From positions 10,726,001 to 10,790,000 of the forward strand of contig CM033752.1 of the NCBI GenBank assembly GCA_019671005.1: DNA of 64,000 nucleotides, in the 5' to 3' direction. The position numbers were made by a program, and so were the translations under genes. The DNA comes from Hibiscus mutabilis. Its lineage: Eukaryota; Streptophyta; Magnoliopsida; Malvales; Malvaceae. The notes below the pieces were generated by a model, which saw only the letters and a program-made list of their open reading frames with translations, made no database searches and was not told the origin of the DNA. The stretch's first letter is position 1; each line of letters opens with the position of its first letter. Of this stretch, positions 12,339-23,484 are shown in pieces.

Positions 12339-12764
12339 GTCCCAGATTAAAAGATTAAAAGGGAAGCTTAGTCCCAGATTCATTGGTCCGTATGAAATCT
12401 TGAAAAGAGTTGGACCAGTGGCGTATCAATTGGCTTTACCACCAGAATTTAGCAAGATTCATGATGTTTTTCATATATCTATGCTTCGCAAATATAGATA
12501 AGATTCTTCCCATGTCGTTTCACCTGCGAAAGTTGAGATGCAACTTGACTTGACATTTAAAGAAGAACTAGTAAAAATTCTAGCTCATGGGGTGAAGAAA
12601 TTGAGAAACAAATCGATTCCATTAGTTAAGGTGCTCTGGAAAAATCACAAAGTGGAAGAAGCCACTTGGGAAACTGAAGAACGGATGAAAGAACAATATC
12701 CACATTTGTTTAATCCAGGTACGTTCTAAAAATTTGAGGATGAATTTTTTTAGGGGGAGAGAAT
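12339..12764 (+). pseudogene. Duplicated integrase C-terminus of T
   Basis: This is a second copy of the last ~405 bp of T's internal region (compare 20131-20536). It encodes the integrase tail from GKLSPRFIGPYEILKR-like sequence through the chromodomain-like end VEEATWETEERMKEQYPHLF and a stop at 12727-12729, followed by a polypurine stretch. It differs from the 3' copy at roughly 30 positions. It keeps the tryptophan codon of the VLW motif, which is a stop in the downstream copy. It carries a TAA of its own where the other has TCA (near 12500). It is not a functional gene. Confidence 0.85.
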
Positions 12765-15758
12765 TGTAATATCCCATTATTTGATTAGTGACCAAAATGC
12801 AAAGAATCAAAAGCTAGTGGTTTTAGTTCAGTGACTAAAACGTAAAGTTTTAAAGTTTGGTGACAAAAATGAAAAGATGAGAAAAATTCAAGGACCAACA
12901 TGGTAATTTTCCCAATAATTATTTTTATTCCATAAATAGATAGATCATCTAAGGGTGTGGATCAAATATAAAATCTATGGTTTGATCTGATGTTTCTATT
13001 ATTGGGAAATTACGGTTAAAGTTTAAGTGTAATTCGGGTAATCATATGAGCTCAGAATTTTATGAAAATTTGAAGGAAGTCTTAAAAAGACCCTAAGAGC
13101 ATAGCATCAAAGTTCGAATCATTTTTAAATCAGTATAGATTCGATTCTATTCAGTATTATGTATAGGTGATGGAATGCATTTTTGACATTTCACCTATAC
13201 TTTTTAATGAAAATTAATTATGGAAGAAGGTAAAGTGTAGGTGTTGAATGGTGATTAGTTATAATTAAAGGGTAAAATAGTCATTTGACTATTTTAGAGA
13301 TTTTTATTATTATATAGCCAAATTTAAAGATATTTGGCATTAATCAAAGAAAGAAAAAAAGTTGGAATTGTGTTCATCTTTCTCCAAGGCTGCCGAAACC
13401 TCAAGGGGACTAGGTCAGAAATTTTCAATTCAGTTTTTGACTTGATTTGTTTGATTTTTGGCTAGAGACATGAAACAAGAAATTGATCTCCCTTGAATTC
13501 ACTATCTTTTGACATAAGTTTTGCTTAGTTTCCATGTCTCTAAGTTGAGTTTGATGATTATGGTGGTTGAAGAGCATGTTAAGATTTCATGTTTTAAGGC
13601 TTAATAAAGTTGGAAATGGTGTTGTAGTGTTGTTTAGATGCTTGAAAAGATGAAAACTTCTTGGAAAACCTATAGGGACCATTTCGGCAAAATGAAGAAT
13701 ATTAGGGGAAATTTTGTAAAAATTATTTTGATGATGGATTTGATTAGAATGATGTTTTCCAAGTTGAATTATGTTGCTGGATTGAAGAAAACATCATTTT
13801 AGGACCAATTTGTGAATTGTGTAAATTGGGTGAAATAAGTGAAAAATTGGAAAATATTCAAGAAGCATGAGTATGTTGTTTGCTATGATACAATGATCAT
13901 TTTGGTGTTAATATTTTTTGAAAATTGAGATGAAATGTGGAAGTTTCCAAATTTTAGTTTATAAACCCTAAGAGAGAGAATTTAGGATCTAAAGGGAAAT
14001 TATCAAATTATTGGTTGTAGTGTGTAATTTGAAATGAGATTAAAGTATAGGAAGTATTGTGGTAGCAAAGAAGTGCTTGGTTGAAAATATTAAATTTTTC
14101 ATATTGGTATGTACATGTATTAGTAAAGGTTGGACAAGTACTTAAGGTTGCTTGTGTCATGTATTTAATGTACATACAGATAACAAGCAAGTTTGAGATC
14201 AAACGAGTGAAGAAAGAAGATAGAAAGTGTAACCGAGCTTAGTGAGGCTAGTATAAAGTTTACTTTTGAAAGTGTCAAGGTGAGTGCAATGTATGTATAA
14301 CATGATCTTTACGTCATTCATCATATAATTGACATGTTAAAAATATGTCAAGAATTGAAAGTTTCATGCATGGATCACTACTTATTCGTGGAATATTATT
14401 TTGCATATGAATTGCTTAATATGTAAATATATGCTGCCATGTATGAGATTATGATTGACATAAAGCCCAAAGTATGAGATAGGAAATTAAAAGTATAGTT
14501 GGATATCCATAGAGTCATAAATAGTTGTATAAACATTTTAGCACTCCCAGTAGAGTGCAATTTATTATAAGCACTTCAGGTAAAGTGCAAAATAATTAAT
14601 AATTGTATACTCCGGTAAGTATACAAAAGCACTTCGGTGCTAAGCACTTCCAGTAAAGTGCACATAATATACTATACTCAAGTAAGTATACGGGGATGAC
14701 TCGCGTACAAAAATTTCCTTAATTCAATACTTGGGCTAAATGAATTGAAAAACAGGATAAAAAGGCTTGAAAGCTCGATGATGAATATGGCAACGGTATT
14801 GGTAATAATCAAGGTTATTACCATGTAATATGTTATTATACATATATCATGTCATATATGCTAATATGCATAAATTGGTAGGTGATCATATGCATTGTTA
14901 TTTATATATATTGATACCTATGTGAAATTCCATTTGAATTAAATGTTATTGCCTCACTAAGTATATGCTTAGCGTATGATGACTTTCATGCGTAGGATTT
15001 GAAGGAGCTTCGAGGGAAGAGTAGCCAAGCATCACTTTCATATTTTGGGAGGTATATCTCCATACTCATAGTAATGTAATGACATCCATCCTTTCTTTTA
15101 AAAATGTACTAGATGGCATGTATAATCAATGGGGTTATAATAACTTATTACCAAATATGGTTGCTTAATAGTTGTGATAATATAGATAATGAACCTAGTA
15201 AGTTCTATTATATCTATAAATGATGATGGACTAAGTTTTATTAAATTTGGGTCTTAAGATAGAAAGATTAAAAATCTGTCCAAATGTGTGTGCAAAAGCA
15301 GTGAGTTTGAAAAATCAGCATAAATTCCAAAAATTGAATTAGAAGGTGAATCACATATGTATGAACTATAAATTTTGTCTAGTTTCTTAAAAAATTTACG
15401 GTGATTAATTTCGAGTTGTATATAAAAAGATATGAATTTTTATTCGATGAAAGATCAGAAAATAGGACAGCAGAATTTTAGTATTTTGGGACTGTGACGT
15501 GAATTTAGGAATTTATTTGAATTTTTGTGTAATGAGTTGGGATAATAATTTATATGGATAGAAAGCTTAATGAATCTAGTTTAATTAGAAAATTTTGGAA
15601 CGAATTTTCGATGTCTATAAATTTTTTTATAAATTTATTTTAAGTGAAGTAGTGCAGGTTACCCGTTTTCTAAGGGAAAAGAAATAGTAGGGTTTAAAAT
15701 TGGTTAGTAACATCACTGACTCGTATTTGGTAATAAATACGGGAAAAGGGATGTTACA
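12765..15758 (+). repeat. Full 5' LTR of T
   Basis: A 2994-bp LTR from TGTAATATCCC to GGGATGTTACA, matching 20537-23479 (2943 bp) closely, with small deletions in the 3' copy. It contains AT-rich promoter-like sequence (TTATTATTATATAGCC near 13310), a splice-donor-like AAGGTGAGTG near 14280 and a cluster of short hairpins at 14541-14690. Long open stretches inside it are not genes. Confidence 0.9.
14541..14690 (+). repeat. Short hairpin cluster in T LTR (5' copy)
   Basis: Six small inverted repeats lie in a row: GCACTCCCAGTAGAGTGC (14541), GCACTTCAGGTAAAGTGC (14571), GTATACTCCGGTAAGTATAC (14605), GCACTTCGGTGC (14629), GCACTTCCAGTAAAGTGC (14644) and TATACTCAAGTAAGTATA (14673). Each has a 5-7 bp stem and a short loop. 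The same series is present in the 3' LTR at about 22326-22475 with a few substitutions. Function unknown. Confidence 0.85.
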
Positions 15759-15763
15759 TTAGT

Positions 15764-15776
15764 TGGTATCAGAGCC
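15764..15776 (+). other. tRNA-Met primer-binding site of T
   Basis: TGGTATCAGAGCC, five bases after the 5' LTR end, is complementary to the 3' end of plant initiator tRNA-Met, the usual primer for gypsy elements. Confidence 0.9.
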
Positions 15777-15946
15777 TCAGGTTTAGTTGATTCTGGATAG
15801 AAATTGAATTTAAAAATGAGTGGGAATTGTATACATGCCACTAGGATGTCATAATTACTAATGATTATGTGCAGATACTCTGATGCTCTATATTTAGTAA
15901 TGCTACTCTATATTAAGAAACTAGTTGGAAAATATGTTCTGTTCAA

Positions 15947-17014
15947 ATGCCGGACCATTAGGGTTCTAGACATGCGTTTGAACAGGAGGTTCCTGTGCAG
16001 AGTGGAAGTAACGAGGTAAATCAGAATGTATCTCAGGAGCAATACCAAGGTCAAGCACCTGCACAAGGACAGCAAGATATGCCGGTTCAGGATCATGGAT
16101 TGTTCCTGTAGGCATTAGATGATATCTTAAATAGACTGAAACCAGTATCGGTGCCAAGGGAGTTGAGGAAGTTGAAGGCATCAGAATTTTAAGGCGATTC
16201 TGATGTTGATCCGATGTCTTCAGACTTTTGGCTAAATGATATTAAAATTATGCTGAATTCTATCTGGTGTGATGATCAAGGAAAACTTGAAGGTGTAACA
16301 TCACTTTTGATGGGACCTGCACGTATTTGGTGGACCACCATTACTGCTCAGATTCCTTAGGAATGAGTTACTTGGAAATTCTTTTTAAAAGAGTTATAGA
16401 ACAAGTACATTGGTGATGTTTTCATCGAAGATATGAGGACCCAATTTATGAATCTAAAGCAAGCAGGCAGATCGATATATGAGTATGAGTGTGAGTTTAA
16501 TAAGCTTAGCCGGTTTGCTACAGAGCTCCTTCCGACTGAGAAGCACAGAGTTAATAAATTTGTGGGAGGCCTAGATCCGGAGTATAAGAAAGTCTTGGTT
16601 GCTCTCGATTTGTCTGAATTTCAAGTTGCGTTTAACCGAGCTAAAGGAATGGAAAGGGTGGAATAAGAAGAAGCTTCTGAGAAGAAAGCACAGTCAACTA
16701 AGCGACCTGGAGGCCCCAGTGTTTTACCCTGGTCAAAAAGAGGTAAAGGATTTCAGCAGCAAGGATTAGTTGGGTCGATGTTGTCCGTAAAGAAGAATTC
16801 TTCTGCGGGTAAATCCAAACAAGTTCACAACAAAACTAGTGGAAGTAAAGGTGATGGACTTGGGAATAGACCTGAATGCAAGACTTGTGGAAGAAGACAT
16901 CCTGGTCGATGTTGGTATGCACCGAAGATAGTGTGCTATCAATGTGGGAAGCCGGGTCAGTTCAAACGAGCATGTCCAGAATTACAAGAGAATCAATCGG
17001 TGGTTGCTTCTTAG
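15947..17014 (+). pseudogene. gag of T (capsid and nucleocapsid)
   Basis: One reading frame starting at ATG 15947 carries a retrotransposon gag domain (LNDIKIMLNSIWC..., ARIWWTT, then GRSIYEYECEFNKLSRFA at about 16467-16520) and a basic nucleocapsid. The zinc knuckle at about 16937-16978 reads CYQCGKPGQFKRAC: the histidine expected after G is Q, so the CCHC site is broken. Several in-frame stops interrupt the frame (near 15958, 16110, 16190, 16360, 16366, 16397, 16664 and 17012), but no frameshift is needed. Most stops fit C-to-T changes at CAG, CAA or CGA codons. Confidence 0.85.
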
Positions 17015-17450
17015 AGAAATAAAGGGAGTCGAGGGTGGAATTTGCATCAGGGTGCATCGGAAGTTGCATCGAATCTGAAAGGCAAAGCTCATGCTCGTGT
17101 ATATAACATCAAGACCACTGAGAGTAAAGATAATCCTGATGTGATATCAAGTATGCTTGAACTCTTTAATAGACCTATTTTTGCATTAGTTGATCCTGGT
17201 TCCACTCATTCATATATTAGTTCTAGAATCATACTAGAAAGAAACATTCCAGTATAACTAATTACGAGTGAGGTAGTAGCAACCAATCCAATAGGCTAGA
17301 GTGCTAAGGTTAAGAGGATTTGCCGTCAGTGTCCTATTAAAATTCAGAGTGTGGATTTTCTCGCTGACCTTATGGAATTACCATTTTGTGAGTTTGAAAT
17401 AATATTAGGGATGGATTGGTTATTTGTATATGATGTTGTGGTGGAGTGAC
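17015..17450 (+). pseudogene. Aspartic protease region of T
   Basis: This continues in the same frame as gag. The active-site region reads ALVDPGSTHSYIS (about 17186-17225), the DPGSTHS form seen in this chromovirus branch. It is followed by the typical LPFCEFEIILGMDWL segment (about 17377-17420), which closes the retropepsin fold. In-frame stops lie near 17256, 17298 and 17447. The protease would cut the gag-pol polyprotein, and this copy cannot be made whole. Confidence 0.8.
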
Positions 17451-19000
17451 GATTAAAAAGATTAATTTTAAAGTCACTAGATGGATCACGAATAATATTC
17501 GTGGGTGAGAAGCCGAATCATCGTAGTGATGTTATTTCGGCTGTTGATGAGAATGAAATGTTGATGGATGGTTGGGAAATAGATCCAACTCCTGAAATTG
17601 ATACCTTGAAGCAGGGAGTGAAAATAGAAGATATACATACGGTGCGGGAATTTCCAGATGTATTCCCAGAAGAATTACCGGGATTATCTCCAGATAGAGA
17701 GGTAGAATTTGGAATTGATGTATTACCCGGTACAACACCTATATCGATGGCACCGTATCGTATGGCACCTGCTGAAATCTGGGAGCTCAAGTCACAGTTG
17801 CAAGAATTACAGGAACGAGGTTTTATACGACCAAGTATATCACTATGGGGAGCACCCGTATTGTTTGTAAAGAAGAAAGATGGATCGATAAGATTGTGTA
17901 TCGATTATCGTCAACTTAATAAAGTGATGATAAAGAATAAATATCCATTGCCAAGAATTGATGATCTTTTTGATCAATTAAAAGGGACAGCAGTGTTCTC
18001 TAAGATTGATCTTCGATCGGGTTATCACCAATTGAAGATTAAAGAGCAAGATATTCCAAAGACGACTTTTAGGACTCGATATGGACATTACAAGTTCTTG
18101 GTAATGCCGTTTGGATTAACTAATGCCCCAGCAGCATTTATGGATTTGATGAACTGAATTTTTTCAACCATACCTGGACCAATTTGTAGTGGTATTCATA
18201 GATGATATCCTGGTTTATTCTAAAACCAATGAGGGGTCATGATGTTCATCTCATAATAGTTCTTCAGATCTTGAGGGAGAAGAAGTTATATGCTAAACTA
18301 TCTAAATGTGAGTTTTGGCTTTCTAAGGTGACATTTCTCAGACATATAGTATCGGCTGAAGGAATTTGGTTGATCCTTAGAAAATTCAAGCTATCATGGA
18401 GTGGAAACCTCCTAAAAATATTGCAGAGGTTAGAAGTTTTCTCGGATTGGCAGGATATTATCGTCGGTTCATGAAAGATTTCTCAATGATTGTTGTACCT
18501 ATTACCAAACTGCTCAGAAAGAATGTACATTTTATATGGACTAAAGAATGTCAAGAAAGTTTTGAAAGATTTAAGAAAGTCTTGACAGAAGCTCCGGTGT
18601 TAGTTCAACCTGAATCGGGTAAGAATTTTGTGGTGTATAATGATGCATCACATAATGGTTTGGGCTGTGTACTTATGCAATACGGGAAAGTGGTGGCTTA
18701 TGCTTCTTGGCAACTTAAAACTCATGAGAGGAATTATCCTACTCATGATCTGGAGTTAGCTGCAGTTGTTTTTGCTCTAAAAATTTGGCGCCACTACTTA
18801 TATGGAGAAAAATGTTATATATACACAGACCATAAAAAGTCTGAAATATCTTTTAACGCAGAAGGAGCTGAATTTAAGACAAAGACGGTGGAACGAGCTA
18901 ATTAAAGATTACGATGCAATCATTGATTATCACCTGAGAAGGGCTAATATGGTGGCAGATGCACTTAGCCGAAAGATGTTCTCAGCTCTACAGATATCGA
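17451..19000 (+). pseudogene. Reverse transcriptase and RNase H of T
   Basis: The RT core starts around VREFPDVFPEELPGL (17641) and contains PYRMAPAE, KKDGSIRLCIDYRQLNK (17872), FSKIDLRSGYHQ, MPFGLTNAPAAF and, after a stop and a one-base insertion near 18157-18165, the catalytic VFIDDILVYSK (about 18190-18222). More frameshifts occur near 18235 and 18390. RNase H follows, with YNDASHNGLG (about 18637), LELAAVVFALKIWRHYL, YTDHK and, in another frame after about 18840, MVADALSRK (about 18948). The catalytic residues are visible but the frame is broken at least four times. Confidence 0.9.
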
Positions 19001-20503
19001 ATGCTCAATTATCAATATTGGATGACGGTGTTTTACTTGCTGAGCTGAACATCAGGTCTACTTTGATAGACAAAATAAAAGAATCACAGGAAAAAGATGA
19101 AAATTATTTAGAAAAGAATAAGGAAATTGAAAGGGGAGAATCTTCAGACTTCAAGGTAAATTCCAATGGATGTTTATATTATAAAGGACGTGCTTATATT
19201 CTTGAAGATGAGGAATTGAAAAAGGAAATCCTTACATAAGCACATTATAGTCTTTTAAGGATACACCTGGGAGGAAATAAAATGTATCAGGACTTGAAGA
19301 GCCGTTTTTGGTGGCGAGGAATGAAAAGAGTGATAATGGAATTCGTTTCTAAATGTTTAACTTGTCAGCAAGTTAAAGCAAAACATCAAGTGCCATCAGG
19401 ATCACTTCAACCAATTGCTATTCCAGAATGGAAATGGGAGAAAATGACTATGGATTTTGTAACCAGGTTACCATTGACACCAAGTAGGAAAGACTCAATC
19501 TGGGTGATCGTTGATCGATTAACCAAATCAGCACATTTCTTGCCAGTTAGAACTGATTTCTCTTTGAGTAAATATGCAGAGTTGTATATTCGGGAGATTG
19601 TTAGACTACATAGAGTTCCTGTTTCCATTGTGTTTGACAGAGATCCCAGATTTACTTCTAGATTCTGGAAAGCACTACATGAAGCATTGGGTACTCGATT
19701 GCATTTTAGTACTGCCTTCCACCCGCAAACTGATGGACAATCAAAGAGGACGATTCAGATTTTGGAAGATATGCTTAGAGCGTGTGTCATTGAGTTTGCA
19801 GGTTCGTGGGAAAAGTACTTACCATTGGCCGAATTTGCGTATAACAACAATTATCAGTCAAGCATTAAAATGGCACCGTATGAAGCTTTATATGGTAGAA
19901 AATGCCGGACACCTTTAAATTGGTTTGAGTTGGAAGACCACAAGATTATTGGGCCTGATTTGATTCAAGAAGTTGAAGAAAAAGTAAAGATGATTCGAGA
20001 TAATCTAAGGGCAGCTTCTGATAAATAAAAGGCTTATTCAGATTTAAAAAGAAAAGACATTGAGTACCAAGTGGGAGATAAGGTATTCTTAAAAGTTTCA
20101 CCATGGAAGAAAATATTGAGGTTTGGAAGAAAAGGGAAGCTTAGTCCCAGATTCATTGGTCCGTATGAAATCTTGAAAAGAGTTGGACCGGTGGCGTATC
20201 AATTGGCTTTACCACCAGAAACGAGCAAGATTCATGATGTTTTTCATGTATCTATGCTTCGCAAATATAGATCAGGTCCTTCCCATGTCATTTCACATGC
20301 GGAAGTTATGATGCAACCTGAGTTGACATTTGAAGAAGAACCAGTAAAAACTCTAGCTCATGGGGCGAAGAAATTGAGAAACAAATCAATTCCATTGGTT
20401 AAGGTGCTATAGAAAAATCACAAAGTGGAAGAAGCCACTTGGGAAACTGAAGAACGGATGAAAGAACAGTATCCGCATTTGTTTAATCCAGGTACATTCT
20501 AAA
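19001..20503 (+). pseudogene. Integrase of T with chromodomain-like C-terminus
   Basis: The zinc-binding part is partial (AHYS..., then CLTCQQVK near 19358). The core from 19282 to about 20028 has the first aspartate in MTMDFVTRLP and the second in VFDRDPRF. The third acidic residue is lost: the motif reads GQSKRTIQ where the family has E, a single GAG-to-AAG type change. The C-terminal part (20071-20503) has GDKVFLKVSPWK, FIGPYEIL, HDVFHVSMLRKY and the chromodomain-like EEATWETEERM. A stop replaces the tryptophan of VLW near 20410. A TAA also ends the core at about 20026. Confidence 0.9.
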
Positions 20504-20522
20504 CATTCGAGGATGAATTTTT

Positions 20523-20536
20523 TTAGGGGAGAGAAT
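20523..20536 (+). other. Polypurine tract of T
   Basis: TTAGGGGAGAGAAT lies directly before the 3' LTR and after a run of T's. The second copy, TTAGGGGGAGAGAAT, lies before the LTR at 12765. This is the normal second-strand primer position. Confidence 0.8.
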
Positions 20537-23479
20537 TGTAATATCCCATTATTTGATTAGTGACCAAAATGCAAAGAATCAAAAGCTAGTGGTTTTAGTT
20601 CAGTGACTAAAACGTAAAGTTTTAAAGTTTGGTGACCAAAATTCAAGGACCAACATGGTAATTTTACCAATAATTATTTTTATTCCATAAATAGATAGAT
20701 CATCTAAGGGTGTAGATCGAATATAAAATATATGGTTGATCTGATGTTTCTATTATTGGGAAATTACAGTTAAAGTTTAAGTGTAATTCGGGTAACCATA
20801 TGAGCTCGGAATTTTAGGAAAATTTGAAGGAAGTTTTAAAAAGACATGAAGAGCTAGCATCGAAGTTCGAATTATTTTTAAATCAGTCTTGATTCGATTC
20901 TATTTAGTATTGTGTATAGGTGATGGAATGGCATTGTTGAAAATAAATTATTTCATTAATGGCATTTTTGACATTTCACCCATACTTTTTAATGAAAATT
21001 AATTATGGAAGAAGATAAAGTGTAGGTATTGAATGGTGATTAGTTATAATTAAAGGGTAAAATAGTCATTTGACTATTTTAGAGATTTTTATTATTATAT
21101 AGCCAAATTTAAAGACATTTGGCATTAATCAAAGAAAGAAAAAAAGTTGGAATTGTGTTCATCTTTATCCAAGGCTGCCGAAACCTCAAGGGGACTAGGT
21201 AAGAAATTTTCAATTCAGTTTTTGACTTGATTTGTTTGATTTTTGGCTAGAGACATGAAACAAGAAATTGATCTCCCTTGAATTCTCTATCTTTTGACAT
21301 AAGTTTTGCTTAGTTTCCATGTCTCTAAGTTGAGTTTGATGATTAGGGTGGTTGAAGAGCATGTTAAGATTTCATGTTTTAAGGCTTAATCAAGTTGGAA
21401 ATGGTGTTGTTGTGTTGTTTAGATGCTTGAAAAGATGAAAACTTCTTGGAAAACCTATAGGGACCATTTCGGCAAAATGAAGAATATTAGGGGGAATTTT
21501 GTAAAAATTATTTTGATGATGGATTTGATTAGAATGATGTTTTCTAAGTCGAATTATGTTGTTGGATTGAAGAAACATCATTTTAAGACCAATTTGTGAA
21601 TTGTGTAAATTGGGTGAAATAAGTGAAAAATTGGAAAATATTCAAGAAGCATGGGTATGTTGTTTGCTATGATACAATGATCATTTTGGTGTTAATATTT
21701 TTTTGAAAATGGAGATGAAATATGGAAGTTTCCAAATTTTAGTTTATAAAACCTAAGAGAGAGAATTTAGGATTTAAAGGGAAATTATCAAATTATTGGT
21801 TGTAGTGTGTAATTTGAAATGAGATTAAAGTATAGGAAGCATTGTGGTAGCAAAGAAGTGCTTGGTTGAAAATATTAAATTTTCCATATTGGTATGTACA
21901 TGTATTAGTAAAGGTTGGACAAGTACTTAAGGTTGCTTGTGTCATGTATTTAATGTACATACAGATAACAAGCAAGTTCGAGATCAAACGAGTGAAGAAA
22001 GAAGATAGAAAGTGTAACCGAGCTTAGCGAGACTAGTATAAAGTTTACATTTGAAAGTATCAAGGTGAGTGCAATGCATGTATAACATGATCTTTATGTC
22101 ATTCATCATATAATTGACATGTTAAAAATATGTCAAGAATTGAAAGTTTCATGCATGGATTACTACTTATTCATGTAATATTATTTTGCGTATGAATTGC
22201 TTAATATGTAAATATATGTTGCCATGTATGAGATTATGATTGACATGAAGCCCAAAGTATAATATAGGAAATTAAAAGTATAGTTGGATATCCATAGAGT
22301 CATAAACATCTGTATAAACATTTTAGCACTCCCGGTAGAGTGTAATTTATTATAAGCACTTCAGGTAAAGTGCAAAATAATTAATAATTGTATACTCCGA
22401 TAAGTATACAAAAGCGCTTTGGTGCTAAGCACTTCTAGTAAAGTGCACATAATATACTATACTCAAGTAAGTATAGGGGGATGACTCGCGTACAAAAATT
22501 TCCTTAATTCAATAATTGGGCTAAATGAATTGAAAAACAGGATAAAAAGGCTAGAAAGCTCGATGATGATATGGCAACGGTATTGATAAGAATCAAGGTT
22601 ATTACCATGTAATATGTTATTATACATATATCGTGTCATATATGCTAATATGCTTAAATTGGTAGGTGATCATATGCATTGTTATTTATTTATATTGATA
22701 CCTATGTGAAATTGGATTTGAATTAAATGTTATTGCCTCACTAAGTATATGCTTAGCGTATGATGACTTTCATGCGTAGGATTTAAAGGAGCTTCGAGGG
22801 AAGAGTAGCCGAGCATCACTTTCATATTTTGGGAGGTATATCTCCATTCTCATAGTAATGTAATGACATCCATGCTTCAATGGGGTTGTAATAACTTATT
22901 ACCAAATATGGTTGCTTAATAGTTTTGATAATATAGATAATGAACCTAGTAAGTTCTATTATATCTATAAATGATGATGGACTAAGTTTTATTAAATTTG
23001 GGTCTTAAGATAAAAAGATTATAAGTGAGTTTGAAAAATCAGCATAAATTCCACAAATTGAATTATAATTGAATCACATATTTATGAACTTGAAATTTTG
23101 TCTAGTTTCTTACAAAATTTACGGTGATTAATTTCGAGTTGTATGTAAAAAGATATGAATTTTTATTCGATGAAAGGTCAGAAAACAGGACAGCAGAATT
23201 TCAGTATTTTAGGACTGTGACGTGAATTTAGGAATTTATTTGAATTTTTGTGTAATGAGTTTGGGCTAATAATTTATATAGATAGAAAGCTTAATGAATC
23301 TAGTTTAATTAGAAAATTTCGGAATGAATTTTTGATGTCTATAAAAGTTTTTATAATTTTTTTATGTAATGTAGTGCAAGTTACCCTTTTTCTAAGGGAA
23401 AAGAAATAGTAGGGTTTAAAATTGGTTAGTAACATCACTGACACGTATTTGGTAATAAATACGGGAAAGGGATGTTACA
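20537..23479 (+). repeat. 3' LTR of T
   Basis: A 2943-bp copy of 12765-15758, with the same TG...CA ends and hairpin cluster. It differs from the 5' copy by scattered substitutions and several short deletions (for example near 20635 and 22880), so the insertion is not recent. It is followed by the duplication CTAAA (23480-23484). Confidence 0.92.
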
Positions 23480-23484
23480 CTAAA

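Larger units (their letters stand above)
12078..23479 (+). mobile_element. Ty3/gypsy chromovirus, Tekay/Del type (element T)
   Basis: An 11.4-kb element on the plus strand. It starts TGTAATATCCC and ends GGGATGTTACA, is flanked by the 5-bp duplication CTAAA, and sits inside LINE ORF1. Order: a partial LTR, a duplicated integrase tail, a full 5' LTR, tRNA-Met PBS, gag, protease, RT, RNase H, integrase with a chromodomain-like end, PPT and 3' LTR. The domain order (integrase last) and the C-terminal EEATWETEERM motif place it among chromoviruses, and the ~3-kb LTRs suit the Tekay/Del branch. Coding is heavily decayed. The extra LTR-plus-integrase-tail unit at the 5' end is abnormal. Confidence 0.9.

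Noticed and set aside
14008..14202. 64-codon minus-strand frame, also present at 21793-21987
   Set aside because: It lies in the two LTRs of T, so the match is explained by LTR duplication. It has no domain and is antisense to the element.
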